Shown in pieces: positions 12,159-24,881 of a stretch of 64,000 bases of DNA (the stretch's first letter is position 1; each line of letters opens with the position of its first letter). Below the pieces are notes generated by a model. That model saw only the letters and a list, made by a program, of their open reading frames with translations. It did not search any database and had not been told where the DNA came from. Source of the DNA: Gnetum montanum (taxonomy: Eukaryota; Streptophyta; Gnetopsida; Gnetales; Gnetaceae); assembly GCA_015680685.1 (NCBI GenBank), contig MNCI01025228.1, positions 252,285 through 316,284 on the forward strand, given 5' to 3'. A program made the position numbers and the translations under genes.

Positions 12159-13289
12159 TGTAACACCCCTATTAATTGTCTATAAAATATCCTATAAATA
12201 ACTAATAGAGATGTTATGAAACCCTAAGGATTTGGATTTAACATTGATTTACTAACTAAAAAAAAGTAGTAAGATAGATAAAAATTATTAATTAGGTGCA
12301 TAAATATAGTAAAGCAATATAGCATAGCAAAATTTCATAATACTCGCATATAAAATTAAATAAAATTTATTTAATAAAAAAATATAGTTGCGTAGCCACA
12401 AAAAGATAGATGTCAAAATAGTTTACTAGGTACATCATAAAATGGTATGTAAAATAGCGATCCTAACAATACTTATTTCACCTCAATAAGACATCTTAAA
12501 ATAAAGTTATTCATGTTTTAAATTTACTAAATTAAATAATAAAATATTAATATATAATAAATAATATTAAATTTTCTAGAACATATAGCCTTGTGACCCT
12601 AGTGTAAGGACTAGAAAATGCGGTGCTAGAAAACTAAAAATCCCAATGTGAAATAGTTAAACGTCAAATCCAATGAGCCTTAAAAAAGGATTCAAAGCAC
12701 CCTAAACAGTCTAGCATATCGCTTAGGAACTTAAAATTCTATAACAAGAATATTTAATAAAAACAAAAAACAAAAACTTCAATGTGTAGGACTTCAAAAA
12801 AAATCATAAGAACACAGTGAATAAGCATGAAATATAGGCACAACAAGAGTTGCAAACTTTGTATTAATTAATGAAAAAAATTATTAATATAGAGGTCAAA
12901 GAATACAAAGTATTTTTGGAATATAGTGCAAATGGTAGGTTATGTGTCATGCTTAATCTACACTGGTCTCCCGATCCATTTGTGGTATAAATGCTATTGC
13001 TATTAAACTATAAAAAAACTACACTGAAAGTGGTGTCGAAAGGCTACAAAATTTGCAACTTTGCTTCACTGTTTATGCTCTAGGAAGTTTGATCTGCCAA
13101 AAGTCCTAAAATTGGCTATAAATCTAGCTTAATTAGGTTGTGAGTTGCATCGATTACAATTTCATATGCTTGTGTAAGCATTACAAGTTGTGCATAACAT
13201 AAACACATAGCTCATAAGCCGATGTATTTAGCTTTTAGGCTAAACATGATAGTGTATTTAACATTTTCACTACCCAAAATTCCACTATA
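12159..13289 (-). repeat. LTR-like AT-rich sequence (minus-strand element)
   Basis: Starts TGTAACACCCC on the plus strand, which is the terminal sequence common in plant gypsy LTRs, directly beside the PBS at 12143. The far end is not resolved; it may stop near 13,200 or be cut by the truncated LTR of element B. No gene was seen. Confidence 0.45.
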
Positions 13290-14056
13290 GAGGATCGAAG
13301 CTCAGCAAGCGATATTGAGCATCCGATGTCGAAACTTGCCTCATTGCCTATAAATAAGAGGTGGGTGTGCTTGGTTTGCCTATAACTCTTGTAGTTTTCC
13401 CTTCTCAAAGTTAGAATTATTTCTGAGTGCCCATAGTAGGATTCATAAAGCGAAAAAATCTTTATTCAAGCATTGTGAGCACACCTTATGTCTAAAAATA
13501 AAGACAAACTTTGTGATAAACCTTACAACATTCAAAATAACTTATTTCTTACCCTTAATGTTAATTACAATTATTTAATTCTTTCATTAGTTAATTAATG
13601 TTTCTTTTATTGATTTGTTAATTTTCACCAATAAGCACACTCAGTATGGCCACTTTGAGCATGTGTGGAACACTTGGTAACCTAGTAACGATTAGCGTTT
13701 GGTAATCCTAGTAGTGTTGCACTAGTTCAGGATGTGTATAGAAAATTGGAATAAATGCTGGTGTTAGGACTACTTAGGACCTAGCTGATTAGTTAAATTA
13801 AATTAGTTATTCAATTAATTAACTTCTTCCCTTCTTAGCACTAGGACATAAAACATAAAAAGCATAAAAATCATATACCTTAAGTTTACTTAACCATACA
13901 ATCGTGCCATACAAGTAAGCTTGGGAAGACAATGATCACCTAACCCATCTTGGTTTTGTGAAGGCACATAAGCACTTAATCCTTGGAGTTCAACCAAATC
14001 ATGCATGAATGCTTGTATTCGTATGGTTGATCATAGGGGTACCTCACCACTTATCA
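13290..14056 (+). repeat. 5' LTR of element B, left end truncated
   Basis: Matches the 3' LTR at 22327-23172 from CGAAGCTCAGCAAGCGATAT onward. The terminal TGATGA and the first GATATC palindromes are missing. It ends TTATCA one base before the PBS. A TATAAATA box is at 13349-13356. Confidence 0.8.
13349..13356 (+). promoter_or_regulatory. LTR TATA box, element B 5' LTR
   Basis: TATAAATAAGAGG, at the same relative position as in the 3' LTR (22438-22445) and in element A. It is the likely transcription start region of the element. Confidence 0.6.
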
Positions 14057-14057
14057 T

Positions 14058-14075
14058 TGGAGCCATTGTCAGGGA
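14058..14075 (+). other. primer-binding site, tRNA-Asp type, element B
   Basis: TGGAGCCATTGTCAGGGA lies one base after the LTR. It differs by a few bases from TGGCGCCGTTGCCGGGGA, the complement of the 3' end of plant tRNA-Asp, which primes Athila/Tat-type elements. Confidence 0.8.
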
Positions 14076-14199
14076 CTTTGTTGTTTGTGTGCTAATTAGA
14101 ACTTAGGGATCTTCCCATCATTGGAATGAACCCTTAGGGTTGGTTATCTTAAATTATTAGAAAGAGAGGAGAAAAGTATTTCACACTGAATAATTCATC

Positions 14200-16560
14200 A
14201 TGTCTCCTTCTTACAAGAGTGCTTCACCACCTAGGTTTGACACAATGAACAATCGAAGGTGTAGTACACATGATGATCTACTAGTACCCCAATAGTTTCA
14301 TGTGGTATACATTCATCCCAATGAGTATATACCAAACTTTACCTTTATCCTCCACTAGGATGAACAACTGCGTTGGCATGATTTAGAAGGTAACATAATG
14401 TTACCTCCCAAATGCTTATGCCAAGCATGCTTCTTCGTGATCTCACATGAATTGGTATGCAACACCTATAGGTAGAGTACATTGTGCATGAACATGACTC
14501 GAGAGAGTATCCAACCACAAAGGCACAATGTCAAAGGAACCTACAATAGGAGAGACGTTACAAATCCATGAAGGGGAAGTTATCTCAGAATCTCCCGTAT
14601 GTCCTAAGTAAAAACAAGGGTGGTGAACTTGCCTTAAGAGGTCTTCCACAAAATGATGTTCCTTCCATTGACTTCAGTCAACGAGTTGTGTATTAGAATC
14701 TTCACTCAATGACCCATAACCTAGATTCTGGTACCGACGGACATAAAGGGTCCAAAAAAGGAACATGAACACATGACAAAGATGCACATTCTGACCGTAA
14801 CCATGATCGAGGCCATGACTGCCGAAGGGAGGATATCAAGCATCATCATGGTGCCAATCCTCATTCCTCTTTTCCTTCATCATCTCCTTCACCCTCTCCT
14901 TTAGGATCTGGACATAGTCATAAAGGAAAAGACCCTAAGGATAATGATAAGCAAAATAGGAATAATAGACAAAATAGTCAAGAAAGGGGACAATGGCATT
15001 CTAGAGAAATACACTACTAAAAAAGGGAGAGTAGGGAACAACATAGGCATCATAGACACCATAGAGAATACGATCATGATGAACCCCTACTTGCTACCTA
15101 AAGTATGCTAGATATAATTGAGGCTATTAGGATCCCAAAAAGGCACCAAAAGGATAGTAGGATCAAAATATTAGACATGAACAATATCCCATGATTTGAA
15201 GGGGGATACAACGCTGATCCTCAACATCATCTACAGGAATTCTATGACGTATGCGCCTTGCAAAACATAGAAAACAAATTGCAAAAACTTAAGTTGTTTC
15301 CATGGACACTGATCAAGGAAGTGGAAATCTGGTGCTAGTCCTTAGAACTAGAATACATTTGTTGATGGAGTACCATGTTAGAGTTGTTCAACGATAAGTA
15401 TCAAATGTACTCCCGAGTGTCCAACCTGTGAAAGAAAATCCAAGGATGAAAATAAGGAGGAGACGAACCCTTGGATCCTACCATGGGCCAATATTATGCA
15501 TCATTACATCATTGACCTAGCTATGGTTACTTACAAAGAGAACAACTACACCATCTCATAGATCGGCTTAGGCATGAAACATGAAGAACCCTTGGGACTT
15601 ATGCCCAAGGAAGACTATCTGAGCTTAGAGCCCATCAGGTATAGATGTTGTTGGAGCAAGTAGCCAAGGAGGAAGATGAGTTAAGGAAAAGAGAGAGTGC
15701 AAAGGAATACAATAGAGATCCTTCCCTTTAAAATAAGGGAGTCAAATTTTGTGAGGATGAAGAAGAGTCACCACATGAAGAGATGGTGAATAGGAAAACT
15801 TTGCCCATTCAAAAACTTGCATTAGAAGTATTGGCAAAGGTAGATCAAATGTGGGACTCCCTAGATAATAAATTCCAAACTATTCTCAAAATAGTAGAGG
15901 AGTGTAGAGAGTAAGGTAGTGATCTAGAAAGGAGAAAAAAAGGACCTGAATATGCATGTAACAAAGGTAAAGGCAAAGTTGCCATCATGGAAGAGTTTGT
16001 GGATTCGGACACAAATAATGATGGCAGATGTGAGATATGCCAATATTACCATCCTAAAGGATGTTTCCCAGTAGTGTCACATCTGCAAGAGTCTAGGGTG
16101 TATGCACTAAACCCATGATTAAACAAATGGAAAACACCCCGAAGGTTACCTTATCCTTAAGGTAACCCAAGGTAGTTCCACCAACCCTTGATGTATTATC
16201 CAAGTGGAACTCCACCACAATAAAATGAATAGTATCAATAGTGGAAACACCCACAATCATAGGGAATGCCACCACCACATCAATAGTATCCTTACCATCA
16301 ACCTGACTCGTATGGATACTATGGGTAGCAACCAATCTCTCAACATGACTCCACTAGTCATGTCATTCCTTAGCCTCACTACCAAACCCATGAGGACCAT
16401 AGAACTCCCTCTCCTAGGGGAGATATTCCACAAATATACTATCCTTCTCATTTGGCTACACCTCTTCCACCCTTAGCTCCATTACCACCTGCTCCAGCTA
16501 TGTAGGGTAAGCTCCATACCCAACCACAACAACATAATGCTACAATGGCTGTTAACCCTT
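14200..16560 (+). pseudogene. gypsy gag pseudogene, element B
   Basis: An ATG at 14200 begins a Ser/Pro-rich N-terminus. A basic, His/Arg/Asn-rich stretch follows at about 14750-15060. The retrotransposon Gag domain is at about 15150-15700 (EGGYNADPQHHLQEFYDVCA, KLFPWTLIKE, LELFNDKYQMY). A zinc knuckle of unusual spacing is at 16029-16064 (CEICQYYHPKGC). The tail is Pro/Gln/Tyr-rich. Gag would form the particle that packages element RNA. Many stops and at least one frameshift break it. Elements D and E encode homologous Gag proteins with the same DEPLL and L-x-N-I/F-P landmarks. Confidence 0.8.
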
Positions 16561-16631
16561 AACCTACTATTGGTTTAGAAAACCACATAAAGAAGAGACC
16601 TTTCTTTAGAACCAATAGTCCAACTAAGTCC

Positions 16632-17321
16632 TTGCAACCACAAGTGGTAAATTCTCTAAACACCTCACCACCATTCGAATCTTTAGAGCTTCCTTCGAAC
16701 CAAAGACCACACTTACCGAATACGGTCATGTTGACGAATGCCATTACCGATTGGATTAAAGTTGACCATCTTCCTAGAAAATTCTTTGATCTTGAAAGCC
16801 CTCTTATATATTTAAAAATCATTGGGAATGAACCTTTCAAATCTCTTTTGGATTCAGGTTCTGGTGTCAACTTAATCTCTCAAGAAATGTATAAAGCCTT
16901 GAACCTACCTCCACTAAAAAGTACTAACATTCGTTTAGAGTTGGTTGACCAGTCCATCACTGTCCCATTAGGACTAGTGAAGGACATTGTCACAGCTATG
17001 TGTGGGTGGTCGTATCCAATTGATTTCCTAGTAATTCAAGTCAATAACTATAAGGGAGACTTCCCAATCATAATGGAAAGAGCATGGCTAAGCACGATTG
17101 ATGCATGCCTAGGAATATGTGATCTTTCCCTAGAAATATCAAAGGAAAATACGTTTGGAAAGATCAAGAAGAAGAAAGTTCCATGCATCACATATAGTGA
17201 CATAGGGTGTAATTGTGTGCAGAAGTCCTGGTTTATACAACATTTAACATTGCTTGCATGCAACCAGTGTGTACAAATAACTAACATACAAAGATGCTTG
17301 TATGCAACAACCACAAAATAG
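16632..17321 (+). CDS. retroviral-type aspartic protease segment, element B
   Basis: An open stretch of 229 codons. The active-site motif LLDSGSGVNLI lies at about residues 75-85 (canonical D-S/T-G), followed by the predicted flap region (ITVPLGLVKDIVTAMCGWSY) and the closing motif MERAWLSTIDA, which corresponds to the G-R-P/A-W-L signature of plant gypsy proteases. The enzyme would cleave Gag and Pol in the particle. The Met at 16632 is unlikely to be the true start, because Gag and Pol are normally one polyprotein. The C-terminal 60 residues correspond to the start of the sequence at base 1, the linker to RT in element A. The catalytic residues are intact but the surrounding polyprotein is broken. 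Confidence 0.75.
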   Translation: MQPQVVNSLNTSPPFESLELPSNQRPHLPNTVMLTNAITDWIKVDHLPRKFFDLESPLIYLKIIGNEPFKSLLDSGSGVNLISQEMYKALNLPPLKSTNIRLELVDQSITVPLGLVKDIVTAMCGWSYPIDFLVIQVNNYKGDFPIIMERAWLSTIDACLGICDLSLEISKENTFGKIKKKKVPCITYSDIGCNCVQKSWFIQHLTLLACNQCVQITNIQRCLYATTTK

Positions 17322-20300
17322 GAAGGCACCCAATGGTTGACAGCTGACCAAGTGAACAATTCAACTATATGCATGAAACCAACTGAGAGCTTGACTTGCT
17401 CCTACATCAATAGTGTAGACACATTAGGGCAAGTCCATCGCCAACTTCCAAGTGCTGACATCGAAAATATCAACTAGGGGAAGTTGGAAATCCCTAACAA
17501 GTTTAAGCAAGAGCTCCTTCACTTAAAGATGTTTCCTACCAGTACGGAGTACACATTTCTTAAGAATGGAAAACTGGTAATCATTAACACTAGGCTTGCT
17601 CCTCAACAAAAAGAAAGACCTCTGAAAATGATAAATAAATGGTCTAAAGCATTTGCTTGGTTGTATCTTGAATTAACTAGAATAGATCTTAGGATATTCC
17701 AACATAGAATTTACACTAACCCCTCCATGAAACCTCAATGACAACTGCAAAGGCGATTGAACCCAAAGCTTAAGAAAGTGATTAAAGAAGATATTAAATA
17801 GCTTCTAAAAGTTGGGTTCATCTACTCCATTGCTGACAATGAATGGATTAGTCCTTCAGTCATTGTGCCTAAAAAGGGAGGTAAATGGAGACTGTGTATA
17901 GACTTTAGGTTGTTGAACATTGCAAGATTTAAAGATGATTTTCCATTACCATTTGTTGACCAAGTCTTAGATACCATTGCAGACCACTGCTACTATAGTT
18001 TTCTGGATGGTTACAGTGGATACAGTCAAATACAAATAGCACCAAAAGACCAAGCCAAGACTACATTCACAAGTTCTTGGATGAAATTTGCATATAAATA
18101 GATGTCGTTTGGCTTATGCAACACCCCAACAACATTTCAACATTTGGTTCTAAGAATATTTTAGTAGTAAATAGGAAATGGTGTGGAGGTCTTTACAGAT
18201 GAGTTCTCCACCTACAAAGTGAACTTTGGTCAAGCATTGGATTGATTATAGCAAGTACTAAAACAATGTGTTGAAACCAACTTAATGCTCAATTAGCAAA
18301 AAAGCCATATAATGGTCCAAGAAGGCATTGTATTAGGGCACAAGATTTCACAAACAAGGATAGAGGTAGATCCTGAGAAGATTAAGGTCATCCAAGGAAT
18401 CACTAAATAACCTGAAACTGTAAAAGACATCTAATCATTCCTTGGACATACTGGCTATTACAGATGCTTCATTGAAAAATTTTCAAAGGTTACAAAATCA
18501 TTGGTCGAAATAACAAAAAATTATATACCTTTTGAATGGACCAAGGAATGTGAGCTAGCTTTCCAAACTTTAAAACAAAAGCTCATAGAAACACCTATTC
18601 TACAAGCTCCTGACTAGTCTAGAACATTTCACATAATGACTAAAACATCCAATTTTTCCTTAGGAGCCATCCTTACACAGCTAAATGATCAAAAACACCC
18701 CTATTACATTCACTATGCAAGTCGAAGTATTTCTAGTGCACAACTTAATTATACCACAACTAAAAAAGAGTTAATGGTTGTGGTGTTTGCACTAGAAAAA
18801 TTTAGGCACTATGTATTAGGCTATAAGATATTTGTACACATGAATCATAGTGCAATATGGTTTCTAATGAATAAACCAATGGTGAGCCCTTGCAGCATAA
18901 GATGGCTCATAATCTTACAAGAGTTCGATCTTATGATGATCGATCATAAAGGCACCGAGAATGTTGTTGCTGATCATTTATCTCAGTTGCAATGGGACAA
19001 AAAAGAGGATGAATATCCAATTTTTGACCATTTTCCTGATGAACTCCTCTTTGCAAGAGTGATAAACAATCACTTACCCACTGATACAAATTGGTATAGT
19101 AGCATTCTCACTTATCTACATACATAAGAAACACCACAAGGACTAGACATTAAAAAGAAACAATAGTTTCTTCACCAAGGCAAATATTTTATGGAAATCA
19201 ATGGACACTTTTATAAGGTATGTTTCAATGGCTTGGTCCGATGGTATGTTTCTGATGTAGATCAATTGTGAGTTCTCTACGATGCTCATGAGGGCCCTTG
19301 TGGGGGTCATTACATTGGGAGATGAACAACCATTAAAATCTTACTTGTAGGATACTATTGGCCTACATTGCTCTAGGATGCTCATCATTTCATCCAATCT
19401 TCTGAGTGGTACCAACGCAATGGGGGAATGACTGCTAGAATGGAGGATCCACAACAATGAATTCAACCCTTAGAACCCTTTGACATATGGGGTATTGATT
19501 TTATGGGGTCTATCACACCAATGTCCAATGAAAAATCCTACATTATTGTCGTTGTTGACTACTTTACAAAGTGGGCAAAAGAAATCACTGTTATGGACTG
19601 TACATTATCTACCACTGCACGATTTATTCAACAACAAATCATAAACAGGTTTGGCATGCCTTGTGCACTTATTTTCAATAATGGTACACATTTCACAGGT
19701 GTGACTTTTCAAAAGTTAATGCAACACTTAGGAGTTGAGCATAAACTAACTACATCATATCATCCTCAAGCGAATGATTAGGCTGAAGTCACCAATAGGG
19801 AGGTCAAAAAAATATTGACTCATACCATTAGCAAATATAGGCGAGACTGGAGCATCAAGCTGAACGATGCTGTTTGGGCATACTGCTCCACAAGCTCCCT
19901 ATAGGCTACTCTCCCTTTGAGTTAGTGTATCGTAAACTTCTAATGCTTTCTATTCAAGCTGATCTTCGTGCCTTATCCATAGCGTGTGACCTTAACCTTG
20001 ACCTCAATCTAGCACAAAAATAATGGTTAATGAACCTTAACTTGCTAGATGAGAATTGATTAGTCACCCTGTCATCCAATAAATTGCACAAGGCCTTCAA
20101 CAAATAATGTCATGACCTGAAAATTAGAAAAGTCAAATACCAACTAGGAGATAAGGCTCTTTATTGGAATCCCACACATGTGCCACACTGAACCAAATTT
20201 CAAACACTATGGGAAGGACCTTATATTATTCATGAAACTTTTTCTTCAAGGGTCATGAAAATCTATAAAACTGAAAACCCGAATAAGAAATTATTAGTTA

Positions 20301-20360
20301 ACATCTAGGAAACCAAACCTTTCCATGAACCTAGAATAGCTAGTACTAATACTACCTCTA
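17322..20360 (+). pseudogene. gypsy pol pseudogene (RT, RNase H, integrase), element B
   Basis: The RT part is open at 17865-18101, with KKGGKWRLCIDFRLLN and FLDGYSGYSQIQIAP. The RT active site near 18190-18215 reads F-T-D-E-F-S, so the second catalytic Asp is replaced. RNase H is open at 18636-19127 (HYASRSISSAQLNYTT, ELMVVVFALEKFRHY, DHKGTENVVADHLSQL). The integrase core is open at 19503-19781, with VVDYFTKWA. The second catalytic Asp is Asn (IFNNGTHF), and the Glu-containing segment follows a stop in PQAND. A deletion near 19,890 breaks the WKLPIG segment seen in A. All three enzymatic activities therefore appear lost independently. Confidence 0.87.
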
Positions 20361-22314
20361 TTGGTGGACAACCTTTCTCCTTATTTTGGATCACCTCCTT
20401 CCAACTCAATCATGGGGGAGATGGCCACCAATGGTAACCATTCTAAGCTCTCAATTCCTTTGGTTTTTGTTTGTTTGTGTGTTTTACACATTTTTTCATA
20501 TTCACTTATTTTTTGTTTTATACCATTGTTAACATTTTTACTATTTCCTTATTTGATTTATTCTTACTCATCACATAATAAGTGCTCATGATGATGGGTT
20601 GTATTATAATAAGTGTTGATTGCTAATGTCTTGTTTTTACCTTTGACTTTCAATGTTGATGATAAGATATGGTTTCTTTTGATAAAACAGGTAATGAGTC
20701 CACATCACCCAATTATCCATGCAACTTTATGGTCTCCCTTGTTTTGGAAATGTATTGTCCTTTTTTAAGTAAATTTATTAATGAATTGATGCCATAGTAC
20801 TCTTCAAACCAAGGAAAGATTCAAATGGATGGAAAAGGATGTGACCTCAAGGGGATTCAACGCATATGGAATTGTTATCCTCTTGGGTACTTGGATGTTT
20901 TTCATAAATTTTTCTACCATTTTGCTATTAACTAATATCAAGAAGTTGATTAAATCAAATAAGTCTTTTCATGGTCTGGTTTTGAAAAAAAAAACCTAGT
21001 GGGAATTCAAAGCACACCCCTTAAACATAAATAAAGCAATCTAGGCTACAAGCACTGATTATGGCACTGGAAAGACATGTTACCCATGCCTGATGGTTCC
21101 CTCTATCTAAGGCCCTTTCTCACTTCCTACTTCTCTATCTTTATCTTGTTGGAATGGTGGTGGCTTTATAGAATCATTCTTGCTACTTCAGGAGGATAGA
21201 TTGGTCAAGTGTGTTGATGTGAGGTCATTGGATGTGGTTAGTTTGAATATGGATTTGGACAGAATTTTATTAAGTCACCTTAATCATATATTACACAAGG
21301 GACTTTACACCACCTTAATTTTGGGATTCCATTCCATTCTCTTCTCTCTTTCCAAATTACTTTCCACATTTCACCTCATTGCCAATTTTATGATGAGTCT
21401 ATATCTTGATTGACACATTGTTAATATTTGGTAAAACTCTTATGGGTAAGTTCTTAACCATTTTTTTCGTATGTCATTTTGAGAGCCTATGAACTCTTTG
21501 GTTTGTAGGTTTGCTAGGGCTTTAACAACATGATCCTGCTCTAGGGAGGATCCACTAGCATTCCCCTATGATGCAATCATTTAGTTCTTTCTCTTAAACA
21601 TTTCCTGCAATAAACCATTTCCCATTTCAACCCATCCATGACATCCAATTTTGTTTGATCGGCTTCACCATTGTTATTTCTCTATTCTTCCTTATTCTTT
21701 TTTTTTCCATCTTATCGCTACTAGAGGTTCACTATTAGTTGTGGGGGCCTTATCACAAATTTTTTCATTCCATTACTTACCTCACCCCTACACTTTGGAT
21801 AATCACTAGTGATAAACCTCTAACCTAGTATCTACCATACCCACAACCTAGCTAATTTTCTCCATAATGAGGCAAGGTATCAATCACATTATATCTTATC
21901 TATCCTTGCTAATTGGTGACTGTGTTGTGTGTGTAGATGGCAATCACAAGAACAATGAACTAGGATAGAAGGGAGCACTTAGGATGGACTAGAGCTAAAG
22001 CATTTACGCAAGGAACAAGTGTGGTTATGTCACTATGGATGAACAATGGAGTGCATAGTTTTGACATTGGCAGCAACATGCCTCATTTTCTTTTCTCTCT
22101 CTCTCCCTCTTCAAGCTATCAAATGAGGGTTTGGATGTCATCTATGAACAATGTTTACCACAATGGTTATGAACACCAATGCTGTATTATGTTTGTCGAT
22201 ATGTTCCTAGGTACTCTGAGTCTATCATCCCATGTCACCATTAGTTGTCATTCAGCAAATAATCCCATACCTTCCCAATGTTTTGTAAGGAACCTGAGGA
22301 CACGTTTTCTTTCA
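20361..22314 (+). other. non-coding 3' internal region of element B
   Basis: Collinear with 3193-5117 of element A. It contains the conserved blocks near 20,830-20,870, 21,000-21,105 and 21,520-21,570, and a CT-rich microsatellite near 22,100. No coding signal; the frames at 20361-20591 and 22021-22329 are not supported by any motif. Confidence 0.7.
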
Positions 22315-22326
22315 ATCATGGGGGTA
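22315..22326 (+). other. polypurine tract, element B
   Basis: AATCATGGGGGTA borders the LTR start TGATGAACC, as in element A. Confidence 0.75.
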
Positions 22327-23172
22327 TGATGAACCATAATATTAGGGCCATGATATCGCATCCACGATATCGAGTCCATGATATTGAAGCTCACCAAGCG
22401 ATATTGGGCATCCGATGTCGGAACTTGTCTCATCGCCTATAAATAAGAGGTGGGTGCACTTGGTTTGCATAGTTAGTTCTTAGTCCCTTACCCAAACTCT
22501 TGTAGTTTTTCCTTCTAAGAGTTAGAATTATTTCTGAGTGCCCATAGTAGGAGTCATAAAGCGAACAGATCTTTATTCAAGCATTATGTACCTGAGCACA
22601 CCTTGTGTCTGGAAATAAAGATAAACTTTGTGATAAACCTTGTAACATTCAGAATAGCTTATTTCTTATCCTGAATGCTAATTACAGTTCTTTAATGCTT
22701 TCATTAGTTAATTAATGTTTCTTTTATTGATTCTTTAATTTTCACCAGTAAGATTACTTAGTACGCCACTTCGAGCATGCATGGAACACTTGGTAACCTA
22801 GTAATAATTAACGTTTGGTAATCCCAGTAGTGCTGCACTGGTTCAGGATATGTACAGAAAGTGGGAACAAATGCTAGTGTTAGGATTAGTTAGGACCTAG
22901 CTGATTAGTTAAATTAAATTAGTTATTCAATTAATTCAGTTCTTCCCTTCTTAGCACCAAGACATAAAACATAAAAAGAATAAAAATCATATACCTCAAG
23001 TTTACTTAACCATACAATCGTGCCATACAAGTAAGCTTGGGAAGACAATGATCGCCTAACCCATCTTGGTTCTATGAAGGTGCATAAGCACTTAGTCCTT
23101 GGAGTTCGACCAGATCATGCATGAATGCTCATATTCATATGGTTGAGTTTAGGGGTACCTTGCAACTCATCA
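22327..23172 (+). repeat. 3' LTR of element B
   Basis: An 846-bp LTR running TGATGA...TCATCA. Near its start it has several palindromic GATATC/GATATT motifs (22,352-22,415), then TATAAATAAGAGG at 22438-22445. It aligns over its length with the truncated 5' LTR and with the element A LTR. Confidence 0.88.
22438..22445 (+). promoter_or_regulatory. LTR TATA box, element B 3' LTR
   Basis: TATAAATA followed by AGAGG, conserved with the other LTRs of the family. Confidence 0.55.
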
Positions 23173-23228
23173 AGGGCATTAGCATAAGAGGATTTTGCTA
23201 CCTATGTAGCATATTTACATATCAAGCC

Positions 23229-23540
23229 TCTTATAAGTTGGCTTAAATGACATTTACAACTTATAAGTTAGCTTAAGTAACATTTATAACTTATAAGCTT
23301 TATAACTTATAAACTAGCTTAAATGACATTGACAACTTATAAGCTAGCTTAAGTGACATCTATAGCTTATAAGCTAGCTTAAATTTCATTTATAGCTTAT
23401 AAGCTAGCTTATGTAACATTTATAACTTATAAAATTTATAACTTATAAGATAGCTTAAATGATGTTGATAACTTATAAGCTAGCTTAAGTGACATTTACA
23501 GCTTATAAGCTAACTTAAATGATATTTATAGTGTATATGT
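23229..23540. repeat. minisatellite, units of about 32 bp
   Basis: About nine to ten imperfect tandem copies of a unit built from CTTATAAGCTAGCTTAA followed by ATGACATTTATA-like sequence. Two units carry an extra internal TTATAACTTATAA insertion. Each unit contains two palindromes, CTTATAAG and AAGCTAGCTT. It lies immediately right of element B. No coding potential. Confidence 0.9.
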
Positions 23541-23984
23541 TGCAAATATAATTTTACACATTAAATATTACTAGAACTTTAGCCAAACTAAGGCTATCAA
23601 ATGGGATTTTTTATGGGAAAATAGGCAGTTATTTCTACCTTTTAATTTCCATCAATTACATTGCAAATTTAGCTATTAAGGCTTATCATGCAAAATTTGC
23701 AAATGTACCTTGACATGTTTCACCTAGCCACTCATGGTTAAGTCTTGGCAATAGCTTCATTGCTAACATCCTTAACAGTCAAGGCACACATATCATTGGA
23801 ATAATAGGTATTGACTATGCCACACTCTAACTCTACTAGACTCAATTGCTAATTGCTATGGTCTTGGCTAAGTCCATAGCCTTACATGAACTTATGAATC
23901 AAAATCTAGGGTAAGAAATTGATTCAATAACACTTGCTCCCATAAGGTGGGTAAGAACACTTCACTACTATATGTAGACGAGGG
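23541..23984. other. intergenic, no recognised gene
   Basis: AT-rich sequence between the minisatellite and the LTR of element C; nothing recognised. Confidence 0.4.
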
Positions 23985-24870
23985 TGATGAGTAGCAAGTA
24001 ATCCCTACGCCCAACAATATGAATCACCCATGTTCACTAAGCAATCCAATCAAATTTCATAGACTTTAATTCTCTAAGTACACAATAACTAGGTAGTGAA
24101 TCTTTAGGAAATGATTTTTGTCTTCTCAGTTCCACTTGTGTTGGTGCAAACATATGGTTAAGTGTAACTAAGGAACATGATTTTTATTATTTTATATTTT
24201 TCATTTAATTTAGCTAAGTGTGAAAAATATAGTAGTTAAATGCTTGATTAATCTAGTTACAAAATGCCTTAATGAATCCTAACATAAGCATCCATTCCCA
24301 TCCATCATACATATCTTGAACATGTTGCAACGCTACTAGGCTACTAAGCATTAAGTGCTATTGGGATTACCAAACATTAACCTATGCTCGAGATGGTCAT
24401 ACTTATGTGTATTAATTATCAGTAAGTAATTAATTAATCAAATGCATGAAAGTAAATTACATGAACAATAAATGCTTTAAGTAAAGATTAGGCTAAGTCC
24501 AAGTGATGTAAGGTTTGTTAAGAAAGTGTGTCTTAATTGCCATTCACATCAAAGTGTCTAGGTACATCAATGGTTGAAAAAAGATCTGGACACTTTTTAA
24601 CTTCTACTATAGGCACTTAGAAAATATTATAACTCTTAGAGAAACAATCTACAAGAGTTTGACTAAGCTATGAATGAACGAATGTCATAAATGTGATGAG
24701 TGTGCACATTTATATAGGCAAGACTAAACACTCTATTGACGCACATACATCGATACATCAAATTAGGTGTTGATGCAATAATGTCGAGGGGTATGCATTG
24801 ATGCAACAACATGGATAGGTATGCATTGATGGGACTGCGTCAATGTAGTCAAACCCACAACGACTCATTA
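23985..24870 (-). repeat. 3' LTR of element C
   Basis: On the plus strand it begins TGATGAGTAGCAAGTAATCC, matching the LTR end of element E (TGATGAGTGGCAAGGTACCT), and it ends CGACTCATTA. A TATATAAA box (minus strand) is at 24709-24716. Between it and the LTR start lie short repeats of the type GGTATGCATTGATG, a family-specific replacement for the GATATC palindromes of the other LTRs. Confidence 0.75.
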
Positions 24871-24881
24871 TACCCCCATGA
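24871..24881 (-). other. polypurine tract, element C
   Basis: The minus strand reads TCATGGGGGTA directly before the LTR, identical to that of element A. Confidence 0.7.

Larger units (their letters stand above)
13290..23172 (+). mobile_element. Ty3/gypsy LTR retrotransposon B, near full length, decayed
   Basis: Has 5' LTR, PBS, gag, protease, RT, RNase H, integrase, a non-coding tail, a polypurine tract and 3' LTR in the right order. It is the same family as element A (shared pol, tail and LTR). The 5' LTR lacks its first roughly 70 bases, so no target-site duplication can be checked. In-frame stops in every domain mean it is inactive. Confidence 0.9.

Noticed and set aside
16093-16476. Overlapping ORFs on both strands near 16.1-16.5 kb
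   Set aside because: They fall in the low-complexity tail of element B gag and show no independent motif.
23229-23540. CRISPR-like regular array
   Set aside because: Units are contiguous and imperfect with no unique spacers, and the context is a plant genome.
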